In this document: positions 9,155 through 17,751 of the stretch, one piece after another
Numbering within the stretch: position 1 is the stretch's first letter
Layout: each line of letters begins with the position of its first letter
Source of the DNA: Candidatus Latescibacterota bacterium
GTDB taxonomy: Bacteria; Latescibacterota; UBA2968; UBA8231
DNA length: 32,344 bases
Direction of reading: 5' to 3'
NCBI GenBank assembly: GCA_007136405.1
Contig: SLHA01000016.1
Location: forward strand, 1-32,344
The notes under the pieces: generated by a model
Databases searched by the model: none
Told to the model about the DNA's origin: nothing
What the model saw: only the letters and a program-made list of their open reading frames with translations
Position numbers and translations under genes: made by a program

Positions 9155-9200
9155 AGGCGCGCGTGCACGCTTCCGTTCAAGGCGCGCGCACACGCTTTCC
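9155..9200 (+). repeat. Imperfect tandem pair in the intergenic region
   Basis: Copy 1 (9155-9174) AGGCGCGCGTGCACGCTTCC and copy 2 (9180-9200), which begins AGGCGCGCGCACACG, repeat with a 25-base period. A second small motif, GGCGCATTC, recurs at 9244 and 9264 (20-base period). They lie between the deacylase and aminotransferase genes and could be regulator sites or slippage products. Confidence 0.45.
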
Positions 9201-9283
9201 TAAAGTGATCGCCGCGCGACTATGAGATGGTATAAGGCGCACTGGCGCATTCTACAGCGTACCGGCGCATTCGACCTGGAGAC

Positions 9284-10645
9284 ATGAGAGCAATCGACAG
9301 ACCTTTACACATGCCGGCAGCCTCCGGTCAGGCAGGGCCAGCCACACCGGCTCCGTTTCCACAGGTCCGCGCCGTCGCCCGGAAGGCCGCCCATTCTCCC
9401 ACGTTGTCCATCCATGAACGGGTGGCCTCACGCCGCGCGCGTGGGCTGGACACGGTGCACTTCGGGTTCGGCCAATCGCCGTTCCCCGTACCCGAATCGG
9501 TGCAGGAAGCCCTGCGGGCGCACTCCGGAGACAACCATTATCTGCCCACCCAGGGTCTTCCGGCTCTGCGCGAAAGGGCCGCGCGCTACCTGCGCCAACG
9601 TTTCCGGCACGACGCCCACGCGGACCGTGTTCTGATCGGACCGGGCAGCAAGGAACTCCTGTACCACCTCCTCCTCGTCCTCGAAGGGGACCTGATCCTG
9701 CCGGCACCGTCGTGGGTGTCCTACGCGCCGCAGGCATCGCTGGCCGGCAAGCGCCTGGTATGGGTTCGCACGGACCCGGACAGAGGATGGCGGCTGGACG
9801 CCGAGGGCCTGGAGGACGCCTGCGCCCGTTCGCGGTCACGGCAGAAGATCCTCATCCTCAATTCGCCCTGCAATCCTACCGGCTCGGTCTTGTCCACGGA
9901 CGAACTGCGCGACATCGCCACCGTAGCCCGTCGTCACAACGTCATCGTCGTTGCGGACGAAATCTACGCCGAGATCGTTTTCGGCCGGCGGCGATGTGCC
10001 AGTATCGCCCGGTTCTGCCCGGAACGATGCGTCGTAACCAACGGACTGAGCAAGGGGTTCTCGGCGGGAGGTTACCGGCTCGGTGTGATGCTGCTGCCGC
10101 CTGACATGGCGGACCTGATGCCCCACCTGGTCAGCATCGCCAGCGAGACCTACTCGTGCGTGGCTGCGCCGGTGCAGCACGCGGCGTGCGTCGCTTTCGC
10201 CATGGGTGACGAAGTGCAGCGGGCCGTGCGGGACGCTGCGGCCGTCCACTCCATGACCGGTGAGTTTCTTTGGCGCGCCTTCACGCAGGCCGGGCTGCGA
10301 TGCGCCAGACCGCAGGGAGCCTTCTACCTGTTCCCGGACTTCTCGCCATGGCGCACCCACCTGTTTCGGCGGGGTATTCGCGCTGACGAATCCCTGTGCG
10401 CCGATCTGCTGGAACGCACCGGCGTGGCCGTGCTGCCTGGCCGGGCCTTCGGTGTGAGTGCCGCGGAGTTGGCCGTGCGCGTGGCCACGGTGGACTACGA
10501 CGGCGCCGTGGTTCTGGCCGGACTCAGGCAACACCGTCCCGGCACGCCGGCGGCCAGACGCGCCTTCGTACACCATCACGCTCCCCGCCTAACTGACGGA
10601 GTCGCGCGCATGCGGGAGTACATCGCCCGCATCTGCCAGCGCTGA
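9284..10645 (+). CDS. Class I/II PLP-dependent aminotransferase
   Basis: 453 residues, somewhat longer than typical fold-type I aminotransferases because of an extra ~50-residue N-terminus and a C-terminal tail. Seen motifs: LDTVHFGFGQSPFPVPESV (substrate-side arm), NSPCNPTGSVLS, VVADEIYAEIVF (the Asp that binds the pyridine nitrogen) and NGLSKGFSAGGYRLG with Schiff-base Lys257. It transfers an amino group between an amino acid and a keto acid in the cytosol; substrate unknown. TGGAGA sits just before the ATG. The stop TGA overlaps the next gene's ATG (TGATG), so expression is coupled to the MFS transporter. With the upstream deacylase this suggests catabolism of an imported acylated amino acid or peptide-like compound. 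Confidence 0.85.
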   Translation: MRAIDRPLHMPAASGQAGPATPAPFPQVRAVARKAAHSPTLSIHERVASRRARGLDTVHFGFGQSPFPVPESVQEALRAHSGDNHYLPTQGLPALRERAARYLRQRFRHDAHADRVLIGPGSKELLYHLLLVLEGDLILPAPSWVSYAPQASLAGKRLVWVRTDPDRGWRLDAEGLEDACARSRSRQKILILNSPCNPTGSVLSTDELRDIATVARRHNVIVVADEIYAEIVFGRRRCASIARFCPERCVVTNGLSKGFSAGGYRLGVMLLPPDMADLMPHLVSIASETYSCVAAPVQHAACVAFAMGDEVQRAVRDAAAVHSMTGEFLWRAFTQAGLRCARPQGAFYLFPDFSPWRTHLFRRGIRADESLCADLLERTGVAVLPGRAFGVSAAELAVRVATVDYDGAVVLAGLRQHRPGTPAARRAFVHHHAPRLTDGVARMREYIARICQR

Positions 10646-11880
10646 TGGTGCCGCGTTACCTCTCCTGGCGCCTGTCGATGATGTTCGCGCTGACGCAGAT
10701 GGCCGAAGGCGCGGTCATGGTGCTCCTGGCCGGACATATGAACGAGCTGGGCTTCACCGGCAGGCAGATCAGTTATGTCTTTGCCACCGGAGCCCTGGCG
10801 GCGCTGGTGTCGCCGTTGCTCGCGGGATGGCTGGCCGACCGTTACTGGTCGGGACAGCGCCTCCTGGCGGGATGCCAGCTGGCGGGTGCTCCCCTGCTCC
10901 TCATCGCCTGGCTGCAGACCGGATTCCCCGGGTTCTGGGCCGCCATGGCCACGTTCGCCCTGATACGTCTGCCGGTCATGAGCCTGACCAACGTGGTGGC
11001 GTTCTACCACCTGGGTCGCTCCGAACGTTTCGGCTATGTGCGGGTATGGGGTACCGTCGGCTGGATCGCCGTGAGCTGGGGGTTGAGCCTGTATTTGCGT
11101 CTGTGGGAAAACGAGGCGGCTCGTCTGGGCGACGGGCTGCTGGCAGCCGCCGTGCTGTTCGTGCTGTCGGGCCTGTATGCCCTGTCACTTCCGCACACTC
11201 CGCCCGGGGCGGCAACCGGAACCAGCCAAACCGGACGGCAGCCGTTCGCTTTTCTGGCCGCGTTCAGATTGCTCCGCCGGCGTAACTTCGCCATCATCAT
11301 GGGCATCGCCCTCATCTCTTCGGTCGCCAACCCGTTCTACTACAACTTCGGCTTCCTCTTCCTCACCGACACGCGGGAGCTCGGACTCTCTCCCAGTGTG
11401 GCCAACTGGGCTTTGAGCCTGGGCCAGGTGGTGGAGATCATCGTCCTTCTGTTCCTGGCTTCGTCCTTGCGGCGGCTGGGTCTGAAACGCATCCTGATGG
11501 TGGGTATGGCGGCTCAGGCCATGCGCTTCGCCGCCTTTGCCCTGGGTGCTCCGCCGGCCCTGGTGATCGGTTCCATCGGCGCGCATGGCTTCATCTTCAC
11601 CTTCCTGTTCATCGGTCTGGTCATCGCCGTCGAGGAACTCAGCCCGTACGAGTACCGGGCCAGCGCCCAGGGCCTGCTGACCCTGGCGCGCAGCGGCATC
11701 GGTGCGCTGCTGGGCCAGGCACTGGCCGGCCGTGTCTACGACGCCTGCGCCTATCCGGCAGGAGGTCGCAACTGGTCGCTGCTGTTCGCTATACCGACCG
11801 CCTTGACCCTGTTGGCCCTGGCCCTCTTCGCGATGCTGTTCCGGGACGAGCGTCAGAAGGATGCGGGATCCGCCTCATGA
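10645..11880 (+). CDS. MFS transporter, nucleoside:H+ symporter-like
   Basis: 411 residues with about twelve hydrophobic segments. The N-terminus (FALTQMAEGAVMVLLAGHM), the second-half loop and ELSPYEYRASAQGLLTLARS resemble the NupG/XapB-like and MFS_1-like branch of the major facilitator superfamily. That resemblance does not fix the substrate. It starts inside the stop codon of the aminotransferase gene (TGATG), so the cargo is probably the substrate or product of the deacylase/aminotransferase pair. Its 3' end overlaps the opposing Fe-S gene by six bases (11875-11880), with the two stop codons side by side. Confidence 0.82.
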   Translation: MVPRYLSWRLSMMFALTQMAEGAVMVLLAGHMNELGFTGRQISYVFATGALAALVSPLLAGWLADRYWSGQRLLAGCQLAGAPLLLIAWLQTGFPGFWAAMATFALIRLPVMSLTNVVAFYHLGRSERFGYVRVWGTVGWIAVSWGLSLYLRLWENEAARLGDGLLAAAVLFVLSGLYALSLPHTPPGAATGTSQTGRQPFAFLAAFRLLRRRNFAIIMGIALISSVANPFYYNFGFLFLTDTRELGLSPSVANWALSLGQVVEIIVLLFLASSLRRLGLKRILMVGMAAQAMRFAAFALGAPPALVIGSIGAHGFIFTFLFIGLVIAVEELSPYEYRASAQGLLTLARSGIGALLGQALAGRVYDACAYPAGGRNWSLLFAIPTALTLLALALFAMLFRDERQKDAGSAS

Positions 11881-13134
11881 CCGGGGCCTGGTTGCCAGCA
11901 ACCGCCCCAGGTAGGTGGATTTGACCTGCTGGGAAGCCAGCGCCTGTTTGACGGGCGGCAGCTTGAGGATGACACCCAGCACCGCTGCCATGATACGGTG
12001 GCTGCGAAGCGCCTGGTTGTCGAAGATCAGATCCTGCAGCATCCCCTTCTCGATAGCCGACATGACCACCCGGTGCGCGGAGTTGACCGGCGTGACGACC
12101 GCCTCCTCGCGTTCGCGCAGGGTCAGACTGCCGTTCGGGCAGGCCTTGACGCACAACCCGCAACCCAGGCACAGCTCCTCCTGGATGCCGGGAACCCGCT
12201 GCTCGCCTTCCTCCATGGCGTCTATGGGGCAGATACGCACACACCGGCCGCAGCCGCTGCAGGTGTCACCGTTGACGGCGGGCAGGAACCGTGTCGTCTG
12301 CACCGGATGCAACAGCCCGAAACGTTTCGCCGCCAGAAGCGCCTCGCAGCAGCAGCCGCAGCAGTTGCAGATGAAGGCCGGTCGTTGCTGAACGTTTTCG
12401 CCGCATTGGACCAGGTTGTTGTCATGAGCTTGCGCCAGCAGGTCCATGCATTCCGGCACCTCCACCGCCCGGGCGTGGTCATGGCGGATCAGCGAATCAG
12501 CAGTGGTGTTGAACGTCATGCATAGGTTCATCGGGGCATCGCAGTTCCGGTCCAGATGCTCCATCTTGTGGCGGCAATAGCACAGGCTGATACCGATGTG
12601 GGAAGCCGACTGTATGGTGTGGCTGGCCTTTTCGTAGTCGAGGATGGTGACCAGGTCCTGAGGCGGCAGAGCCGTTTCGTGCACATAGGTGCGCACGATA
12701 GGCGTGTCGCTGCCGGTAAAGACCTCGCGAACGAAATCCTCCTCCACGTTCAGATACTGGTAGAACAATTCCGCCAGCAGCTTCTGATCCAGATCCTCAC
12801 GCGCGCGCATCATGGAGAACTCGATAAAGCCGGCCATCGGTGGCGGCAGGACGTAGCGTCGCACCCCATCCAGCTCCATATCCAGCAGCAACGCCTTGCC
12901 GGCCATCTGCTGCAGCGCGGCCTCCGCGGCTGCCTCGTCCATCTTCCATACCCGCGCCGCCGTCCGTGCGGTAAACGGTTTGATGGGCAGCAGCGCCACC
13001 AGGGCAGCCTCCCGCTCACTGAACAGGATCTGCAGAATCCGATACAGCGTTTTCGACGGCGGCGCTCCCTGGGGAAAACGGTTCAGACGCTCCGTGAGGT
13101 TCCCGTAGGCGAATCTGGCGGTGTTGTGCGACAT
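11875..13134 (-). CDS. Multi-cluster 4Fe-4S ferredoxin-type protein with N-terminal helical/winged-helix-like region
   Basis: 419 residues. Two classic ferredoxin motifs, CSGCGRCVRICP and CLGCGLCVKACP, lie at about residues 290-340, each able to bind a [4Fe-4S] cluster. Before them come CNCCGCCCEALLA and a Cys-containing stretch (ISLCYCRHKMEHLDRNCDAP) that could bind another cofactor. The N-terminal ~120 residues (FSEREAALVALLPIKPFTARTAA) look like a winged-helix segment. No membrane span or signal peptide. AGGAGA precedes the ATG. The family occurs in anaerobes as an uncharacterised electron-transfer or redox-sensing protein; the partner is not known. It is divergent from the sulfatase gene across a repeat-bearing region. 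Confidence 0.8.
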   Translation of the reverse strand: MSHNTARFAYGNLTERLNRFPQGAPPSKTLYRILQILFSEREAALVALLPIKPFTARTAARVWKMDEAAAEAALQQMAGKALLLDMELDGVRRYVLPPPMAGFIEFSMMRAREDLDQKLLAELFYQYLNVEEDFVREVFTGSDTPIVRTYVHETALPPQDLVTILDYEKASHTIQSASHIGISLCYCRHKMEHLDRNCDAPMNLCMTFNTTADSLIRHDHARAVEVPECMDLLAQAHDNNLVQCGENVQQRPAFICNCCGCCCEALLAAKRFGLLHPVQTTRFLPAVNGDTCSGCGRCVRICPIDAMEEGEQRVPGIQEELCLGCGLCVKACPNGSLTLREREEAVVTPVNSAHRVVMSAIEKGMLQDLIFDNQALRSHRIMAAVLGVILKLPPVKQALASQQVKSTYLGRLLATRPRS

Positions 13135-13204
13135 CAGCTTCTCCTCGCGCCGCGCCCTGACTTTGCCGTCCTGGTTCAGCGTCCATGGCTGCCCATTCCT
13201 GGAA

Positions 13205-13226
13205 CTGCGGGCGCGAACGCCCGCAG
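13205..13226 (-). other. Perfect hairpin in the leader of the Fe-S protein gene
   Basis: 9-bp perfect stem CTGCGGGCG / CGCCCGCAG. On the minus strand the loop reads TTCG. It would lie about 13 bases after the predicted transcription start and some 70 bases before the start codon, so it may stabilise the mRNA or act as a regulator site. Confidence 0.5.
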
Positions 13227-13245
13227 ATGGGATAGCATCTTTCGT

Positions 13246-13273
13246 AAAATACGCGCACCGGTGGTGAGGACAA
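13246..13273 (-). promoter_or_regulatory. Candidate promoter for the Fe-S protein gene
   Basis: On the minus strand: TTGTCC (13268-13273), 16-base spacer, TATTTT (13246-13251). The leader would be about 105 bases. Confidence 0.35.
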
Positions 13274-13292
13274 ACCGAATACGGCCGTCTGC

Positions 13293-13393
13293 CGCCATAT
13301 GCTGCGAGCTACCGCCATATGCCGCGAGTTGTCGCCATATGCCGCCATCCGCCACCGTCCGCCGCTCTGCTGCCACCGTCTGCCGCTCTGCCG
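13293..13393. repeat. Two adjoining short tandem-repeat sets in a divergent intergenic region
   Basis: Three 20-bp units starting with CGCCATATG at 13293, 13313 and 13333 (unit 1 CGCCATATGCTGCGAGCTAC), followed by two 21-bp units starting CCACCGTC at 13352 and 13373. The units diverge slightly from each other. They sit in the 367-base gap between the Fe-S gene and the sulfatase gene. Each 20-bp unit contains the palindrome CATATG, so they could be binding sites for a regulator of either gene. A TTGACA at 13397 is a possible -35 for the sulfatase but has no good -10. Confidence 0.7.
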
Positions 13394-13501
13394 CGCTTGA
13401 CAACCGTCCGTTTGACTGTTCCCGTATAGGGGTTGCTGAACAGGTGTGTCGTACAGATATGCACGAGTCACCATGATCATCGCGCGAAAGGACCGGCAAC
13501 C

Positions 13502-15001
13502 ATGCGCCCCAATCTCCTGCTCATCACTACCGACCAGCAGCGCGGCGACTGCCTGGGCTGCGCCGGTCATCCCGCCGTCGAAACCCCCTATCTGGACGAG
13601 TTGGCGCAACGGGGCGCCTGGTTTCCCCATGCCTACACCGCCGTGCCCTCCTGCACCCCAGCCCGCGCCGGAGTCCTGACCGGCATGGACCAATGGAACC
13701 ACGGACGCCTGGTGATGACCGGCGCGGACCCGCTGGAATATCCGGCCACCCTTCCCGGCGAACTGGCTGCCGCGGGTTACCATACGCAGGGGGTCGGCAA
13801 GATGCATTTCGCGCCCCAGCGCCGGCTGTACGGATTCCACCACCTCACGCTGGACGAAAGCAGCCGGCGTGATCCGGGCTTTCTGAGCGACTACCAGCGC
13901 TTCTTCTACGCCCACAAGGACGGGCCCTATGACTACCGCGACCACAGTGTCGACTGGAACAGCTGGATGGCCCGGCCCACGCACCTGCCTGAACACCTGC
14001 ATCCCACCCACTGGACCGCCGGCGAGGGGATCCGTTTCCTGGAGACGCGGGATCCCACCCGCCCTTTTTTCCTGTGGCTATCCTTCGCACGGCCGCACTC
14101 GCCGTATGATGCGCCGCAGCCCTACTGGGACCTGTACATCGACCATCCGGACATTCCCGCTCCGTACATCGGCGACTGGGCGGCGCGCTATGACCGCCCC
14201 ATTGCCGATGTGAACGCACCGCGCACGCGACGTACGCCCCGCGAGATTCGTCGCGCCCGGGCCGGATACTACGGCAACATCACCTTCATCGACCATCAGA
14301 TCGGCCGGGTCTTGTACGAGTACCGCAAACGTGACCCCGAGGGCTTCCGCAACACGCTGATCATCTTTCACTCGGATCACGGCGACATGATGGGAGACCA
14401 CCACCACTGGCGCAAGACGTACGCGTACGAAGGCTCGGCGCGGGTCCCCTTTATCGTGGCGTGGCCGGAGGGTTGGCAGCTGCCCCAGGGACAGACCGTG
14501 GAAGCGCCGGTGGAACTGCGCGACATCATGCCCACCCTGCTGGAGGCCGCCGGTGCTGACATTCCAGCCTCGGTGGACGGGCGCAGTATGCTGCCGCTGC
14601 TACGCGGCACGACGGACGAGTGGCGCGAATTCGTCCAGGGGGAGCATACCCAGTGCTACGACCACGAGCACGGCATGCAATACGCCACCGACGGCCGCGA
14701 AAAATACATCTGGTTCCACCATACCGGTGCCGAACAGTTTTTCGATCTGAGCCGCGATCCGGGTGAGTGCGTTGACCTGGCAGCAGATCCAGCCAGCGCG
14801 GAGCGCGTGGCTCTGTGGCGCCGTCGTCTGGCCGGTATCAACGAACGCCGCGGTGATCCGCGCGGGTGTAACGGCGAGCTGGTACCCCAGCCTGACGGCG
14901 CGCTGCGCCTGTCACCCAACTATCACCGCTGGAAAAAAAGAGCCCGGGCACAGATGGCAGACCTGCCCAGTCGACCGCCCGGCGCGCCGCCGGCCGCTTG
15001 A
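13502..15001 (+). CDS. Sulfatase (formylglycine-dependent, Cys type)
   Basis: 499 residues. I chose the ATG at 13502 (MRPNLLLITTDQQRGD) because it begins directly with the metal-binding strand of the family and has AAGGA upstream; an earlier ATG at 13433 would add 23 unsupported residues. The modification motif CTPAR has Cys51, expected to be converted to formylglycine. Further signs are the metal site Asp11, GVGKMHFAP and FHSDHGDMMGDHHHWRK. No signal peptide is visible, so it may act in the cytoplasm or be exported by an unseen route. It would remove sulfate from a sulfated sugar or other ester. No maturase (anSME or FGE) is in the window. Phosphonate monoester hydrolases share the fold and are an alternative. 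Confidence 0.9.
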   Translation: MRPNLLLITTDQQRGDCLGCAGHPAVETPYLDELAQRGAWFPHAYTAVPSCTPARAGVLTGMDQWNHGRLVMTGADPLEYPATLPGELAAAGYHTQGVGKMHFAPQRRLYGFHHLTLDESSRRDPGFLSDYQRFFYAHKDGPYDYRDHSVDWNSWMARPTHLPEHLHPTHWTAGEGIRFLETRDPTRPFFLWLSFARPHSPYDAPQPYWDLYIDHPDIPAPYIGDWAARYDRPIADVNAPRTRRTPREIRRARAGYYGNITFIDHQIGRVLYEYRKRDPEGFRNTLIIFHSDHGDMMGDHHHWRKTYAYEGSARVPFIVAWPEGWQLPQGQTVEAPVELRDIMPTLLEAAGADIPASVDGRSMLPLLRGTTDEWREFVQGEHTQCYDHEHGMQYATDGREKYIWFHHTGAEQFFDLSRDPGECVDLAADPASAERVALWRRRLAGINERRGDPRGCNGELVPQPDGALRLSPNYHRWKKRARAQMADLPSRPPGAPPAA

Positions 15002-15014
15002 TCGCGATGCGGCC
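14992..15014. terminator. Weak inverted repeat between convergent stops
   Basis: GGCCGC (14992-14997) pairs with GCGGCC (15009-15014) around an 11-base loop that contains the palindrome ATCGCGAT. It covers the sulfatase stop and ends just before the stop of the opposing kinase gene. No U-tract. Confidence 0.25.
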
Positions 15015-15019
15015 CGGGT

Positions 15020-17434
15020 TCAGGCCCTCTCCCCGGGATCCAGAACCTGGCGCACCTTGACGGCCAGCTGTTCCAGATCGAACGGTTTCTGGATGAAGTG
15101 CATACCTTCATCCAGCACCCCGTGGTGGACGATGGCATTCGCGGTGTAACCCGACATGAACAGCACCGTCAGATCGGGATGGCTGTCCTTGAGCCGCTGG
15201 ACCAGCTCCCGGCCGTTCATGTGGGGCATCACCACATCGGTGAATAGCAGCTCGATCTGACCGGAGTGTTCCGCGGCTATACGGAGTGCATCTTCCGGCG
15301 TGACGGCTTTCAGCACCCGATAGCCCAGTTGCTCCAGCATCTGGCCGCTCATCTGCAGCATCGCCCGCTCATCTTCCACCAGCAACACGGTTTCTCCACG
15401 GCTCAGCGGCAGATCCGCCGCGTTTTCGGTGGCCTGCGCAACGGCGGTATTGCCCTCATGGCGCGGCATGTAGATCCTGACGGTCGTCCCCTTCCCAGGT
15501 TCGCTGTACACATTGACGAACCCTCGATTTTGCTTGACTATCCCATACACCGTGGACAATCCCAACCCCGTACCCTGGCCCACCTCCTTGGTGGTGAAAA
15601 AAGGCTCGAAGACATGCTCCAGGGTTTCCTTGTCCATACCGCAGCCATTGTCGCTGACCGCCAGCATCACAAAGTCACCCGGAATGAACCCGGCATGCTC
15701 GGCGCAATAGGCGGAATCAAAGGTAGTGTTGCCGGTCTCGATGGTCACTTTACCCACTCCATCGATGGCGTCCCGGGCATTGACGCACAAATTGGCCAGC
15801 AGTTGATCGAGCTGCCCCGGATCCATGTTCACCGGCCACAGGCGGGCCCCTGGCAGCCAGGCCAGGTCCAGATCCTCACCGATCAGCCGGCGCAGCACCT
15901 TGAGCATGCCTTCCACCGTCTCGTTCAGATCCAGCCTCCGGGGGGCAATGGGCTGCTGGCGGGCAAAGGCCAGCAGATGCCGGGTGATGTCCGCCGAGCG
16001 CTGGCCGGCATTGAGGATCTCGTTCAGATAGGCATGTAGGGCATCGTCCGGATCCACCTGTTTCAATGCCATCTGAGTGTAGCCGAGTATGACCGACAGC
16101 ATGTTGTTGAAGTCGTGCGCTACGCCACCAGCCAGTCGACCCACTGATTCCATCTTCTGCGCCTGAAGTAGCTGATTCTGCAGTTGCTTCCGCTCGATTT
16201 CGGCCTGTTTGCGTTGGGTGATCTCCTGAAAAATGACCTGCACCGCTTCCACCTGGCCGGTGGTATCGCGGACAGACGACAGCGTCTGCAGCCGCCACCG
16301 GACGGTGCCGTCCCGATGCCGGAAACGGATCTCATGCTGCTCTTGCGGCCCTCCGGCCGCCACGCGCAGAAAGGCCTGCCGGGCGGCATCGACATCATCC
16401 GGATGACAGATCCGACTTCCCATGGCCGAATCTTCGTAGTACGCTTCCGGCGGATAACCGGTCATGATGCTCGACTGGGGACTGACGTACAGATAGCGTC
16501 CATCCGGTGCCATATACATGACCATCATGTCCGCCGGAGTTTCCACCAGAGCCCGGTAACGTGCCTGGCTCCTCACCTCGGCGAGCCTTGCCAGACCGGC
16601 CGACAGCACGTGTGCCAGTTCCCCCAGCGCCGCAATCTCCTCCGTGTCGAAGGCCTGTGGCTGGTGGCTGTTCACCGCCAGCGTCCCCTGGGGAAACGGC
16701 ACATCCAATACGGAGCGGACCCCGTGGCAGTTCCACTCATCCCAGAGGAAGCCCGCCTCCTGGTAGACGTCTTCCTGCACCAAGTCCGGCCGGTACACCG
16801 GCTGCTGTTCGCGCCAACAGACCTCCACGGCCGCCCCAGGTGCCTGCAGGTATTCGGCATTCCGCGCCTGATCCGCGTCAGCGGCGTACGCCTGCCAGCG
16901 TCGGTTCTCTGCCTGAAACAGTTGCACCGAACAGTAGGCAATCTGCGGAAAGAGCTCCTGAAGCTCTCTGAACAGCGTGGTCAACAATCTGGGTGTGTCG
17001 GCCTCATGCCGGAGTTGCCAGAAAGCCTCCCGCAGACGCTCCCGGCATCTTTGCTGGCGCTGCTGCCACAATTGCTCGGTAAGGTCGTCCCACAGCAGCA
17101 AAGCGCCGGTGGCCTGGCCTGTCGCATCCTTGAGCGGGTACGCCTCGATCTTCCGGTGCTGCACTGCACCCGATGCCGTGACGAAATCCCAGCGCCGGCC
17201 TTGCGGCGCACCGCTGCGTAGCAGGTCATGGACAAACTCGCTCATCTCCTGCTGGTGCTCGATGGTTGAAGCAAACCGGTCCACCGGGTAGCCGACCCGA
17301 TCCTCTTTGCCGAATTCAATTCCCAGAGAGCGGCCCATGTCGAGAAAGGCAGCATTGATGTCGACGATAATTCCGGCAGCATCGATCAGCGTGGCCGGCT
17401 GCGGCAAAGCATCAAAGACAAGCTGGTAAGTCAT
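15020..17434 (-). CDS. Hybrid sensor histidine kinase: PAS-GAF-PAS-HisKA-HATPase-receiver
   Basis: 804 residues with no membrane span, so a cytoplasmic sensor. In order: PAS (~1-120, FDALPQPATLIDAAG), GAF (~140-285, LDVPFPQGTLAVNS), PAS/PAC (~290-410, HPDDVDAARQAFL and FRHRDGTVRW), HisKA with phospho-acceptor His440 in AGGVAHDFNNMLS, HATPase with NLCVNARDAI, DNGCGMD and GTGLGLSTVYG, and a C-terminal receiver with Asp733 in LLFTDVVMP and Lys in FIQKPFD. The fused receiver suggests a phosphorelay or self-regulation; no output domain or cognate regulator is in the window. The ligand is unknown. The start ATG has no clear ribosome site but a good promoter lies upstream. Confidence 0.9.
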   Translation of the reverse strand: MTYQLVFDALPQPATLIDAAGIIVDINAAFLDMGRSLGIEFGKEDRVGYPVDRFASTIEHQQEMSEFVHDLLRSGAPQGRRWDFVTASGAVQHRKIEAYPLKDATGQATGALLLWDDLTEQLWQQRQQRCRERLREAFWQLRHEADTPRLLTTLFRELQELFPQIAYCSVQLFQAENRRWQAYAADADQARNAEYLQAPGAAVEVCWREQQPVYRPDLVQEDVYQEAGFLWDEWNCHGVRSVLDVPFPQGTLAVNSHQPQAFDTEEIAALGELAHVLSAGLARLAEVRSQARYRALVETPADMMVMYMAPDGRYLYVSPQSSIMTGYPPEAYYEDSAMGSRICHPDDVDAARQAFLRVAAGGPQEQHEIRFRHRDGTVRWRLQTLSSVRDTTGQVEAVQVIFQEITQRKQAEIERKQLQNQLLQAQKMESVGRLAGGVAHDFNNMLSVILGYTQMALKQVDPDDALHAYLNEILNAGQRSADITRHLLAFARQQPIAPRRLDLNETVEGMLKVLRRLIGEDLDLAWLPGARLWPVNMDPGQLDQLLANLCVNARDAIDGVGKVTIETGNTTFDSAYCAEHAGFIPGDFVMLAVSDNGCGMDKETLEHVFEPFFTTKEVGQGTGLGLSTVYGIVKQNRGFVNVYSEPGKGTTVRIYMPRHEGNTAVAQATENAADLPLSRGETVLLVEDERAMLQMSGQMLEQLGYRVLKAVTPEDALRIAAEHSGQIELLFTDVVMPHMNGRELVQRLKDSHPDLTVLFMSGYTANAIVHHGVLDEGMHFIQKPFDLEQLAVKVRQVLDPGERA

Positions 17435-17518
17435 CGGATCTATCAGTCATCCGGGTATGCGACAAGCAACTGTCGTACAGCGACGGGCCGTTTGGGAGCG
17501 GAATCCAGGTTGTAGATC

Positions 17519-17547
17519 ATCAAACACCCTGTGCACCGGATTGTCAA
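17519..17547 (-). promoter_or_regulatory. Candidate sigma-70 promoter for the histidine kinase gene
   Basis: On the minus strand: exact TTGACA (17542-17547), 17-base spacer, TTTGAT (17519-17524). Expected leader about 80 bases to the ATG at 17434. Confidence 0.5.
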
Positions 17548-17569
17548 GCGTGATATTCGACAGCCACGG

Positions 17570-17598
17570 TTGCATCGTGCTTGCATGTGTTTTATGAA
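17570..17598 (+). promoter_or_regulatory. Candidate promoter for the ACT-domain gene
   Basis: TTGCAT (17570-17575), 17-base spacer, TATGAA (17593-17598). It lies back-to-back with the kinase promoter in the 317-base divergent gap. Confidence 0.4.
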
Positions 17599-17671
17599 TT
17601 TGTTAAAGTGTCAATCCCATGGCTCATTCGATGCATGGCCGGGGCGCCCGCGTTTTCGACCGGGCACCTTC

Positions 17672-17692
17672 GAGGACGCAAAGGACGTCCTC
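17672..17692 (+). other. Hairpin in the leader of the ACT-domain gene
   Basis: Perfect 7-bp stem GAGGACG / CGTCCTC with a 7-base loop CAAAGGA, about 70 bases after the predicted transcription start and 60 before the ATG. No U-tract follows. Confidence 0.4.
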
Positions 17693-17751
17693 TCTCACCA
17701 CCAGGATGGCGAGTCCGCATACATCCGGCTCGTCGCGCAAGGAGGGCAGCG

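Noticed and set aside
13293-13393. Possible CRISPR array
   Set aside because: Units abut directly with no unique spacers and differ from one another; this is a short tandem repeat.
13397-13430. TTGACA near 13397 as the sulfatase promoter
   Set aside because: The nearest -10-like sequence (GTATAG) is 21 bases away, too far for a normal sigma-70 promoter.
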